A stretch of DNA of 64,000 nt from Pseudomonas brenneri. GTDB lineage: Bacteria; Pseudomonadota; Gammaproteobacteria; Pseudomonadales; Pseudomonadaceae. The notes beneath the pieces are model-generated. The model saw only the letters and a program-made list of their open reading frames with translations, ran no database searches and was not told the origin of the DNA. The first letter of the stretch is position 1. Every line of letters begins with the position of its first letter. Position numbers and translations under genes: made by a program. Location: contig NZ_VFIL01000012.1 in the NCBI RefSeq assembly GCF_007858285.1, positions 90,815-154,814 of the forward strand, given 5' to 3'. Below are positions 43,205 to 51,175 of the stretch, piece by piece.

Positions 43205-44374
43205 TCAATGGGCGTGCTCGGCCGAAGCCTTGCCCAGCTCGGACTTGAGGACGAAGCTGCCAACGGTCGCCACCTGTGCACCGGCCTCCAGGCCCTGGCG
43301 CACTTCGACAAAGCCGTTTTCACTGACACCCAGCTCAACGTGGCGGGTGATGAAGCCTTCGGCGGTGCGCACAAACAGCGACGGTTTGTCTTCTACGGTC
43401 TGGATCGCCTCCACCGGCACGGTGACCGCCGCCGAGTAAGTATCCGTGGCCACCTGCACCGCCACGAACAACCCGGGGCGCCAGGAGTCGTCGGGGTTGG
43501 CCACGCTGACCCGTACCGTTGCGGTACGCGTCTGCTCACCCAGCAAGTTGCCGACATAGGCCACGGTGCCCATCACGTCGGTGCCCATTTCCGTGGAGCT
43601 GACCTTCACCGGTTTGCCGACCTGGACCTTGTTCAGATCCTTGGGGAACACACCAAACGTGACCCACACCTGGGACAGGTCCGACAAGGTAAAGGCGGCA
43701 CTGGTCTCACTCACCACCTCGCCGACGCCCAGGTGTTTTTCCACGACCACGCCCGCAAACGGCGCACGCAATTCATAGCGATTGCCGCCGGCCAGGACCG
43801 CGCTGCCACTCAGGGCGTTCATCTTTTGCCGCGCGTTGTTCAGGGCGATCTCGGCTTCTTGCAGGGTCTGGCGCGCCAGCAGGTAATCCTGCTCGGCAGA
43901 GATCTTGTCCTGCCATAACTGGCGCTCGCGCTGGAAGGTGGTTCGGGCCAGTTCGACCCGGCGCTCGCTGGCCGCCAACTCACTGCGCTGATCAGAAATC
44001 TGCTGGCTGGCGATCACCGCCAACAGCTCACCCTGCTTCACCTTCTGCCCGAGGTTGACCTTGACCGATTCCACCACGCCCGCCGCACGCGGCACGATGT
44101 GGGAGGTGCGGTCCTCATCGAATCGCACCTCGCCCGGCAACGACAGCAACGTGCTGATTTGCCGGGGCTGAGCCTTGGCCAGTTGAATACCGGCGGCCTG
44201 GATCTGCTGCTCATTGAGCACCAGCGCGCCCTCTTCCTCTTCCTCCGCCGGCGCTTCGACGCTCGCTGCAGGTGCCGGTGCCGAAGGTGCAACGCTGGTA
44301 GCCGGCCAAAACACCATCGCCCCAAGGGCAATGGCCACTGCGACGGCCAGAGCCAGGCCTTGTTGTTTGTTCAT
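43205..44374 (-). CDS. czcB: Periplasmic adaptor protein CzcB
   Basis: A 389-residue membrane fusion protein linking CzcA to CzcC. It has an N-terminal membrane anchor (LALAVAVAIALGAMVFW), an acidic EEEEEG segment, a split lipoyl domain (VPRAAGVVESVKVNLGQKVK, then LRAPFAGVVVEKHLGVGEVV), a coiled-coil hairpin between, and beta-barrel and membrane-proximal domains. The start at 44374 has TCAGGAG in front. Confidence 0.93.
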   Translation of the reverse strand: MNKQQGLALAVAVAIALGAMVFWPATSVAPSAPAPAASVEAPAEEEEEGALVLNEQQIQAAGIQLAKAQPRQISTLLSLPGEVRFDEDRTSHIVPRAAGVVESVKVNLGQKVKQGELLAVIASQQISDQRSELAASERRVELARTTFQRERQLWQDKISAEQDYLLARQTLQEAEIALNNARQKMNALSGSAVLAGGNRYELRAPFAGVVVEKHLGVGEVVSETSAAFTLSDLSQVWVTFGVFPKDLNKVQVGKPVKVSSTEMGTDVMGTVAYVGNLLGEQTRTATVRVSVANPDDSWRPGLFVAVQVATDTYSAAVTVPVEAIQTVEDKPSLFVRTAEGFITRHVELGVSENGFVEVRQGLEAGAQVATVGSFVLKSELGKASAEHAH

Positions 44375-44391
44375 GGGGAACTCCTGAAAGA

Positions 44392-45615
44392 TCAAATGCG
44401 GGCGAGGTCGCCGTAAATCCGTTCGATGCGCACCCAGGCGTCAGTGGCCTGGGCGAGTGCGGCGAGGTATTGGGTGCGGGCTGCGATCAAGGTGCGCTGG
44501 GCGTCGAGCACATCGAGGAAGTTGAACTTGCCCATCTCAAAGCCACGGGTGGCGCTGTCCACCGCACTTTGGGCGGCGGGCAGGATCACTTGGTTGAAGG
44601 CCCGCACTTCACTGTTGGCGGTCGACCACAGGTCCAGGGCCTGGCGGGTTTCGGTGCGCAGGCGCAGTTCGGTGGCGTTGCGCAGGTCGCGCGCCTGGTC
44701 GGCACGGCGGCTGGCGGCCAGTACATTGCCCTGGTTGCGGTTGAACAGCGGGATCGGCATCGACACACCTACCAGGTTGACGCGCTCGCGGACGCTGGCG
44801 TCGTACTGGCTGCCGATGGACACGTCGAGGTCGGGAATCCGCTGGGCCTTTTCCAGGCCCAGGCCGGCTTCACGCTGCTGGATTTGCAGTTCAGCCAGAC
44901 GCAGTTCGGCGGTGTTTTCCAGGCGCGCCAGCAGCTGTGTGCTGGACGGCAATGCCGGAATGGCTGAAGCGCCAGCCTCGACGCGCTGGAAATCGGTATT
45001 GGCGTTGCCGGTGATCGCCGCCAGTCGGCGATAGGCATCGGTCACGCCGATCTCGGCACGGCTGCGTTCCAGGCGGATTTCCGAGAGCTGTACCTGCGCG
45101 CGGGTGGCTTCGACCGGCGACGACTTGCCCGCCGTGACTCGGCCATTGGCAACCACCAGCCCGCGCTCGGCCAGCGCGACTGAACGCTGGGCCAGCTCCA
45201 GGCGTTCCTGGGCCCGCAGGGCGCCATAAAAGCCATCGATGACCTCGGCCCGCAACAGGTTGCGGCGCTGCTCCAGCTCCTGGGCGGCCGCATCTTGTGC
45301 CCGCGAAGCCACATCAATCCGCGCCCCACGCTTGCCACCCAGCTCCAGGGTCTGGGTCAGCTTGAGGGTGGTGGTGCGGGTGCTGCGGCGGGTGTCTTCG
45401 GCGTCCCAGGAGGCCACCGGGTTGGGGATCAGCCCGGCCTGCTGCCGACCGCCCTGGGCGATGTCGATTTCCCATTGCGCGGCGGCCAGGTCCGGGTTGT
45501 CGGCAAAGGCACTTTGCAGGGCCGATTCGAGGGTCAGGGTATTGGCGCTGGCCACTTGGACCATCGCCAATACCCCTATGAAGGAGCACACAATTGTTCT
45601 TAAAAACGTTGGCAT
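44392..45615 (-). CDS. czcC: Outer-membrane efflux channel CzcC
   Basis: A 407-residue TolC-family protein, first gene of the operon. The signal peptide ends at VQVASA. Two TolC repeats follow (LESALQSAFADNPDLAAAQW, then LQIQQREAGLGLEKAQRIPD). A CzcR-like site lies 88 bases upstream, shared with the divergent regulator gene at 45799. Confidence 0.92.
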   Translation of the reverse strand: MPTFLRTIVCSFIGVLAMVQVASANTLTLESALQSAFADNPDLAAAQWEIDIAQGGRQQAGLIPNPVASWDAEDTRRSTRTTTLKLTQTLELGGKRGARIDVASRAQDAAAQELEQRRNLLRAEVIDGFYGALRAQERLELAQRSVALAERGLVVANGRVTAGKSSPVEATRAQVQLSEIRLERSRAEIGVTDAYRRLAAITGNANTDFQRVEAGASAIPALPSSTQLLARLENTAELRLAELQIQQREAGLGLEKAQRIPDLDVSIGSQYDASVRERVNLVGVSMPIPLFNRNQGNVLAASRRADQARDLRNATELRLRTETRQALDLWSTANSEVRAFNQVILPAAQSAVDSATRGFEMGKFNFLDVLDAQRTLIAARTQYLAALAQATDAWVRIERIYGDLARI

Positions 45616-45702
45616 AGCAAGCGTTCCACACCCATGAGTTGGCGGATAAATCCAAGCACGGGCAATGTAACTTTCGCCACTTATCAGAGGGGTGGCCAGA
45701 AC

Positions 45703-45717
45703 ATTACAAATCCGTTA
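45703..45717 (-). promoter_or_regulatory. CzcR/CopR-like operator between czcC and second regulator
   Basis: Read on the minus strand: TAACGGATTTGTAAT. This is the third site of the set at 35795 and 37336; all share (A/C)TTGTAAT or TGTAAT at the right end. It lies about midway between the two divergent starts (45615 and 45799), suited to control both. Confidence 0.5.
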
Positions 45718-45798
45718 GCAAAGGCTCTGGAACGGGCTTTTGCTTTAACCTTCGCGGCAACACGCTGATACTTTCCCCTGCCCCGAGGCACGCTCGAC

Positions 45799-46473
45799 AT
45801 GCGAATCCTGGTTATCGAAGATGAACTGAAAACTGCCGATTACTTGCATCAGGGACTGAGCGAAAGTGGCTATGTGGTGGACTGCGCGGCCAGCGGTGCC
45901 GACGGCTTGCACCTGTCCAGGCAACACACCTATGAACTGGTGATTCTGGATGTGAACCTGCCACTGATGGACGGTTGGGATGTGCTGCAGCGGATCCGCC
46001 AGACCAGCAACACCCGCATCATGATGTTGACTGCCCAAGGGCGCCTGGCCGACAAGATCAAGGGCCTGGAACTGGGCGCCGATGACTACCTGGTCAAGCC
46101 TTTCGAGTTTCCCGAACTGCTGGCCAGGGTCCGCACCCTGATGCGCCGCAGTGTCGAGGCCGCCGTGCCGGACGTACTGCGGGTGGGCGACCTGGAACTG
46201 GACCAGGGCCGCCACCGGGCCTTTCGCGGCAACCAGCGCATTGACCTGACTACCAAGGAGTTTGCGTTGCTGCACTTGCTGATGCGCCAGAGCGGCGTGG
46301 TGCTGTCGCGCACGCAAATCATCTCGTTTGTGTGGGACATGAACTTCGATTGCGACACCAACGTGGTCGAGGTCTCGATCCGCCGCCTGCGCGCGAAGAT
46401 CGATGACCCGTTCGAGCGCAAGTTGATCCACACCTTGCGCGGGGTTGGTTATGTGTTGGAAGACCGCGAATAG
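45799..46473 (+). CDS. Second heavy-metal response regulator, no partner kinase
   Basis: A 224-residue OmpR-family regulator, the same length as the one at 37941 and identical at most positions. The phospho-acceptor is Asp51 (VILDVNLP), with DDYLVKPFEFPELL and the DNA-binding block VWDMNFDCDTNVVEVSI shared exactly. No histidine kinase follows; instead czcD converges from the other strand three bases later. It is divergent from czcCBA. Its most likely partner is the CzcS-like kinase at 38612, or it lost its own kinase gene. Confidence 0.88.
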   Translation: MRILVIEDELKTADYLHQGLSESGYVVDCAASGADGLHLSRQHTYELVILDVNLPLMDGWDVLQRIRQTSNTRIMMLTAQGRLADKIKGLELGADDYLVKPFEFPELLARVRTLMRRSVEAAVPDVLRVGDLELDQGRHRAFRGNQRIDLTTKEFALLHLLMRQSGVVLSRTQIISFVWDMNFDCDTNVVEVSIRRLRAKIDDPFERKLIHTLRGVGYVLEDRE

Positions 46474-46476
46474 CGG

Positions 46477-47373
46477 TCAGTGCGCGATCGGTTCCTGATG
46501 AAAACCCTCGCCTTCGATCTGGAGGGTGACGTGGGAAATATCGAATTGTTCATACAGCAACTCTGTCACCTGGGCCAGGATCTGTTGTTCGCTGCCCAGT
46601 GCCGGGTCCGCTACCAGATGGGTGCTCAGCACGTTTTTACCGCTGGTCAGGGCCCAGACATGCAGGTCGTGCACCTCCTTGACCCCAGGCACAGCGCAGA
46701 TGGCCTGCTCCACTGCGTCGATATCAATACCGTCCGGCACACCTTGCAACAGCACGTTCATGCTTTCCTTGAGCAGCGTCCAGGTTCTTGGCAGGACCCA
46801 GAAACCAATCGCTGCGGCTACCACCGAGTCGACCCAGGCCCAGCCGGTGAACATGATCACCACCGCCGCCAGGATCACCCCGATGGAACCGAGCATATCG
46901 CTCCAGACTTCCAGGTAGGCACCCTTGACGTTCAGGCTTTCATCGCTGGCGGCGCTGAGCAGGCGCATGGAAATCAGGTTGACGATCAGCCCCAGCACGG
47001 CAATCACCAGCATGCCGGTGGACTGGATTTCGGCCGGTGCCTGCAAGCGCTGGTAAGCCTCATAGAGGATGTAGAACGCCACCACGAACAACAACAGCGC
47101 ATTGAACGCCGCCGCCAGGATCTCGAAACGGGCATAACCAAAAGTGCGTTTGCGGTCAGCGGCGCGCTTGGCGACCTGGATCGCCACCAGGGAGATGGCC
47201 AGGGCCAGGGTGTCGGTCATCATGTGCGCGGCGTCGGACAACAGCGCCAGGCTGCCGGTGACAAAGGCGCCGATCACTTCGGCAATCATGAAGCTGCCGG
47301 TCAGCCCCAGGGCCAGCCATAACTTGCGTTCGTGGCCTGCGCGTACGGTGGCGTGGTTGTGTCCTGCGCTCAT
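46477..47373 (-). CDS. czcD: Cation diffusion facilitator CzcD (Zn/Cd/Co efflux)
   Basis: A 298-residue CDF transporter with six membrane helices, metal sites LLSDAAHMMTD (the HxxxD of helix 2) and LEVWSDMLGSIGV (helix 5), and a short His-rich N-terminus (SAGHNHATVRAGHE) that probably binds metal. The C-terminal cytoplasmic ferredoxin-like domain includes VHDLHVWALTSGKNVLSTHL. It moves Zn and similar ions from cytoplasm to periplasm, feeding CzcCBA. Confidence 0.95.
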   Translation of the reverse strand: MSAGHNHATVRAGHERKLWLALGLTGSFMIAEVIGAFVTGSLALLSDAAHMMTDTLALAISLVAIQVAKRAADRKRTFGYARFEILAAAFNALLLFVVAFYILYEAYQRLQAPAEIQSTGMLVIAVLGLIVNLISMRLLSAASDESLNVKGAYLEVWSDMLGSIGVILAAVVIMFTGWAWVDSVVAAAIGFWVLPRTWTLLKESMNVLLQGVPDGIDIDAVEQAICAVPGVKEVHDLHVWALTSGKNVLSTHLVADPALGSEQQILAQVTELLYEQFDISHVTLQIEGEGFHQEPIAH

Positions 47374-47553
47374 GGAATGTCCTCAAGGGGGGGATGTGCG
47401 CTGATCATAGAGCGATAAATGGAAACCTTCGGTATGGATTTCATTATTGTCATGCTGCGGCCATCAGGGTGTTAGCCAAGCAAGACATAGGGGGGCTGTC
47501 AAACACCTTGCCCAGTACAACAAGGATCAAAGGTGGGAGCTGCGTGTATCCAA

Positions 47554-48840
47554 TCACGCCAGCGCGCCACGCCGGCCAAACCGCAACGCGCTGGCCACGC
47601 CGACCGCGCCCATCACCACGCAATACCCGACGCAAATCCACGGGCTGGTGGGCATTAATGCAATCAGCATCAGCGGTGTCGTGCTCGCCCACAGCGCGTA
47701 GGCAATGTTGTAGGTAAAGGAAATCCCCGACACACGGATCTGCGCCGGAAACAGGCTGACCATCACCGATGGCACTGCGCCCACCACCCCGCAACTCAAC
47801 CCGGCAACGGCATATGCCGCACCCAGCCACACGCCGCCGGCGATCAGGCTGGCGTAGAGCACGGCGATACCGACCGGCAACAGCAGGCTGTAGACCAGCA
47901 CCGCGCGCCAGGCGCCAATGCGATCCACCAACAGGCCGGCGAGCACGCAACCGATATTCAGGAAGACGATGCCCAATGCGCTCAGGGCGAAGGTGTGGCT
48001 GGGGCTCATGCCGAAGGTTTTCTGCATCATGGTCGGGGTGATCACGACCAGCACCACCACCGCCGAGGTCAGCACGCAGGTCAGGAGCATGGCCGGCAAC
48101 AGCGCTTGCCGGTGGTCGCGCAATACCGTGCGCAGCGGCAGTTCGGCGTCGGCCTGGCGGCGCGCCTGCATGGCCAGGAATACTGGGGTTTCGCTGAGCC
48201 AACGGCGCAGCCAGACACCAATCACGCCAAACACACCGCCCAACAGAAACGGAAAGCGCCAGGCGTAGTCGAGGATTTGTTCAGCGGTGAACATCTGCGC
48301 CAGCAAGGTCGCCGTCAATGCCCCCAGCAGGTAACCGAAGGTCAGCCCGGCTTGCAGGAACCCCAAGGCATAACCGCGATGGTTGGCAGGGGCGTGCTCG
48401 GCGACGAAGACCCAGGCGCTGGGCACTTCACCGCCCACCGCCGCGCCCTGCAACACCCGCAGCGCCAGTAGGATCAGTGGCGCGAAATAGCCAATTTGCG
48501 CGTAGGTCGGCATGATCCCGATCAGCAGGCACGGCAACGCCATCATCAGGATGCTCAGGCTGAACACCCGCTTGCGCCCCAAGTGATCGGCAAAGTGCGC
48601 CATCAGGATGCCGCCCAGTGGTCGCGCCAGGTAGCCGGTGACGAAAATCCCGAAACTCTGCAGCAGGCGCAGCCATTCGGGCATTTGCGGAGGGAAGAAC
48701 AACTGGCTCAGGGTCAGGGCAAAAAAGACGAAGATGATGAAGTCGTAGATTTCCAGGGCACCGCCCAAGGCGGCCAGGCCCAGGGTTTTGTAGTCGGAGC
48801 GGGAAAAACGCTGCGCCTGTGGATAAGTGCTGGCAGTCAT
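47554..48840 (-). CDS. MFS transporter, metabolite:H+ symporter (MHS) type
   Basis: A 428-residue 12-helix transporter. The signature of the MHS subfamily is visible: SFGIFVTGYLARPLGGILMA, FADHLGRKRVFSLSI and GAAVGGEVPSAWVFVAEHAP. Relatives carry citrate, 2-oxoglutarate, proline/betaine or shikimate, and the substrate cannot be fixed here. It is a lone gene; the 180 bases before czcD and the 181 bases before atoE hold no recognised features. Confidence 0.85.
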   Translation of the reverse strand: MTASTYPQAQRFSRSDYKTLGLAALGGALEIYDFIIFVFFALTLSQLFFPPQMPEWLRLLQSFGIFVTGYLARPLGGILMAHFADHLGRKRVFSLSILMMALPCLLIGIMPTYAQIGYFAPLILLALRVLQGAAVGGEVPSAWVFVAEHAPANHRGYALGFLQAGLTFGYLLGALTATLLAQMFTAEQILDYAWRFPFLLGGVFGVIGVWLRRWLSETPVFLAMQARRQADAELPLRTVLRDHRQALLPAMLLTCVLTSAVVVLVVITPTMMQKTFGMSPSHTFALSALGIVFLNIGCVLAGLLVDRIGAWRAVLVYSLLLPVGIAVLYASLIAGGVWLGAAYAVAGLSCGVVGAVPSVMVSLFPAQIRVSGISFTYNIAYALWASTTPLMLIALMPTSPWICVGYCVVMGAVGVASALRFGRRGALA

Positions 48841-49021
48841 GGAGAAGCTCGGCAGACAAACGAAAAGGCGTGCAGGTTATGAGCTGGGCCGGATCCTGGC
48901 AATCGCCGCGGATATATTCGTTTTACTCATTGATCCATGAAAATAACAACATTCCCAAATAAATGGCCTTGGGCCAAGATGCCTGCAATCCGCCCCATAA
49001 TAAATACAAGAGGTAAATAAC

Positions 49022-50440
49022 GTGGCCGATCCTATCGAAGAAAGCCGCTATGCCCGCTTTGCCCTGCGTTGCTCGAACTTTGCCGAACGCTGGTTTCCTG
49101 ACTCCTGGGTGTTTGCCGCCCTCGCCGTGATCATTGTCGCCGTGGCGGCATTGGGCATGGGCGCGGCACCGACCGACGCCGCCAAGGCCTTTGGCGATGG
49201 TTTCTGGAGCCTGATCCCATTCACCATGCAAATGGCCTTTGTGGTAATTGGTGGCTATGTGGTCGCCAGCTCGCCGCCGGCCGTGAAGTTGATCGACCGC
49301 CTGGCGCGCATCCCGAAAAACGGCCGCTCGGCCGTGGCGTGGGTGGCACTGATCTCGATGGTTGCCTCGCTGCTCAACTGGGGCCTGTCCCTGGTGTTCG
49401 GCGGGCTGCTGGTGCGGGCCCTGGCCCGGCGCACGGATTTGCGCATGGACTATCGCGCCGCTGGCGCGGCGGCCTACCTGGGCCTGGGTGCCGTCTGGGC
49501 GCTGGGGCTGTCGTCATCGGCTGCGCAATTGCAGGCCAACCCGGCCAGCTTGCCGCCGTCGATCCTGGCAATCACCGGGACCATCCCCTTCACCGACACC
49601 ATCTTTCTGTGGCAATCGGGCGTGCTGCTGCTGGCGCTGATCGTGGTCTCGCTGATCATTGCCTACGTCACCGCACCGGGCCCAAATTCGGCGCGTGACG
49701 CCAAGGCTTGCGGCGTGGACCCGGCATTCAACCTGCCCAAGCCACAACCGCCAAGCCGCCCGGGGGAATGGCTGGAACACAGCCCATTGCTGACCATCCT
49801 GCTGGCGCTGCTGGCCGCCGGCTGGCTGTTCCACGAGTTCTCGACCAAACCTGCGATCAGCGCGATTTCGGGGCTCAACACCTATAACTTCCTGTTCATC
49901 ATGGTCGGCGCCCTACTGCACTGGCGCCCGCGCAGCTTCCTCGACGCGGTCACCCGCGCGGTGCCGACCACCACCGGGGTATTGATCCAGTTCCCGCTGT
50001 ACGGCTCCATCGCGGCGCTGATGACCGTGGTCAAGGGCGGTGACGGCCAGACCCTGGCCCACCATATCTCGACCTTTTTCACCTCCATCGCCTCCCACGA
50101 CACCTATGCGCTACTGATGGGCGTGTACTCGGCGGTACTGGGGTTCTTCATCCCGTCGGGCGGTGGCAAGTGGATCATCGAAGCACCGTATGTGATGCAA
50201 GTGGCCAATGACCTGCAATATCACCTGGGCTGGGCCGTGCAGATCTACAACGCCGCCGAGGCCCTGCCGAACCTGATCAACCCGTTCTATATGCTGCCGT
50301 TGCTGGGGGTACTGGGCTTGAAGGCGCGGGACTTGATCGGGTTTTCGTTTGTGCAGTTGCTGGTGCATACGCCGCTGGTGCTGTTTTTGCTGTGGGCGCT
50401 GGGGACGACGTTGAAGTACATGCCGCCGGTGATGCCTTAA
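49022..50440 (+). CDS. atoE: Short-chain fatty acid transporter, AtoE family
   Basis: A 472-residue membrane protein with about 12 helices, GTG start. Family stretches are FALRCSNFAERWFPDSWVFA, PFTMQMAFVVIGGYVVASSP and LGFFIPSGGGKWIIEAPYVM. AtoE proteins import acetoacetate and short-chain fatty acids. No atoDAB or hydroxybutyrate genes are next to it. Confidence 0.88.
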   Translation: MADPIEESRYARFALRCSNFAERWFPDSWVFAALAVIIVAVAALGMGAAPTDAAKAFGDGFWSLIPFTMQMAFVVIGGYVVASSPPAVKLIDRLARIPKNGRSAVAWVALISMVASLLNWGLSLVFGGLLVRALARRTDLRMDYRAAGAAAYLGLGAVWALGLSSSAAQLQANPASLPPSILAITGTIPFTDTIFLWQSGVLLLALIVVSLIIAYVTAPGPNSARDAKACGVDPAFNLPKPQPPSRPGEWLEHSPLLTILLALLAAGWLFHEFSTKPAISAISGLNTYNFLFIMVGALLHWRPRSFLDAVTRAVPTTTGVLIQFPLYGSIAALMTVVKGGDGQTLAHHISTFFTSIASHDTYALLMGVYSAVLGFFIPSGGGKWIIEAPYVMQVANDLQYHLGWAVQIYNAAEALPNLINPFYMLPLLGVLGLKARDLIGFSFVQLLVHTPLVLFLLWALGTTLKYMPPVMP

Positions 50441-50452
50441 CCCTTGAGAGGC

Positions 50453-50475
50453 GCCCCCGTCATTGCGACGGGGGC
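50453..50475 (+). terminator. GC-rich hairpin after atoE
   Basis: GCCCCCGTC-ATTGC-GACGGGGGC, 12 bases after the stop. A 9-bp stem with no clear U-run. Confidence 0.6.
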
Positions 50476-50528
50476 ACTAACTGCCTCTACTTAAGTTTAC
50501 CGATAAACCCGCTAGATATTTCAAACAG

Positions 50529-50556
50529 GGAACCAAAAACTTCTGAAAACCACCTA
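50529..50556 (+). promoter_or_regulatory. Orphan hrp box upstream of 72-residue gene
   Basis: GGAACC, 15 bases, CCACCTA: a perfect match to the HrpL consensus, identical in spacing to the box of hrpF in this window. It lies 33 kb from the Hrp cluster, in an AT-rich stretch, and 86 bases before a small gene with a good ribosome site. Confidence 0.85.
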
Positions 50557-50642
50557 ACAGTGTCTTTTAGAATTCTCAAAAACACAAAATCAAACTAAGA
50601 GACGACCATATAAGCTTTAGAACTACAACTAGAGGTATTCAT

Positions 50643-50861
50643 ATGAAGATCACACCTTCAACTAATACACTAACACCTCAAAGCATGACAGAGGCCAGCA
50701 ACACTCAAGATACTCACAAACAGAAACAACCGAAATTGAGAAAATTCATACAATTCATACCAGCTTTCGGCAAACCGAAAGGACGCGTAATATATTCAGA
50801 GTCCAATCCCAACCCGAGCATTTTCAAACCGGTTGTAAAGTTTACAAAATCCCCAACCTAG
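50643..50861 (+). CDS. Putative HrpL-regulated type III-secreted small protein
   Basis: A 72-residue protein of no recognised family. The first 30 residues (starting MKITPSTNTLTPQSMTEASN) are rich in Ser, Thr and Gln. They carry Ile at position 3 and have no acidic residue in the first 12, the features described for P. syringae type III export signals. The rest is basic (KQKQPKLRKFIQFIPAFGKP). There is no Sec signal and no Cys. Start support is AGAGG shortly upstream. The gene is clearly AT-rich against its neighbours, suggesting recent gain. It could be an effector, a short helper protein, or the 5' remnant of a longer effector gene. Confidence 0.65.
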   Translation: MKITPSTNTLTPQSMTEASNTQDTHKQKQPKLRKFIQFIPAFGKPKGRVIYSESNPNPSIFKPVVKFTKSPT

Positions 50862-51175
50862 CTCATTGCTGAAAAAACTAAAGCCATAAATTTTTGACTC
50901 GACGATTATATAGGCTGCGAGAACTTCAACAATCTTCAAAGTCGTCAAAGTGTTTGGCTTCGCAGCCTGTATTGAACACGTCTATTCATAAAGCACCAAC
51001 ATCCCATTACCCGGGTGCTCTCATTGCAAGCTCATGGCAACCTGAGCAATACGCAGCATTTCACCGCTCCCTGCAAAAAACCGCATTTCCCGACGCATTT
51101 TCCCGGTCAGCCGCTACTGTGTGAGGGTAGGCATTCATCCCGCGCAGACGGGCTTTAGCTGACAAGGAAACACAC
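50862..51175. other. AT-rich intergenic region after the hrp-box gene
   Basis: There is no convincing gene. A 76-codon frame (50894-51124, TTG start, no ribosome site) ends in SWQPEQYAAFHRSLQKTAF and might be a degraded downstream part of the hrp-box locus. AGGCTGCGA (50912-50920) and TCGCAGCCT (50960-50968) form a 9-bp stem with a 39-base loop. Base composition rises to genome average near 51100. Confidence 0.5.
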
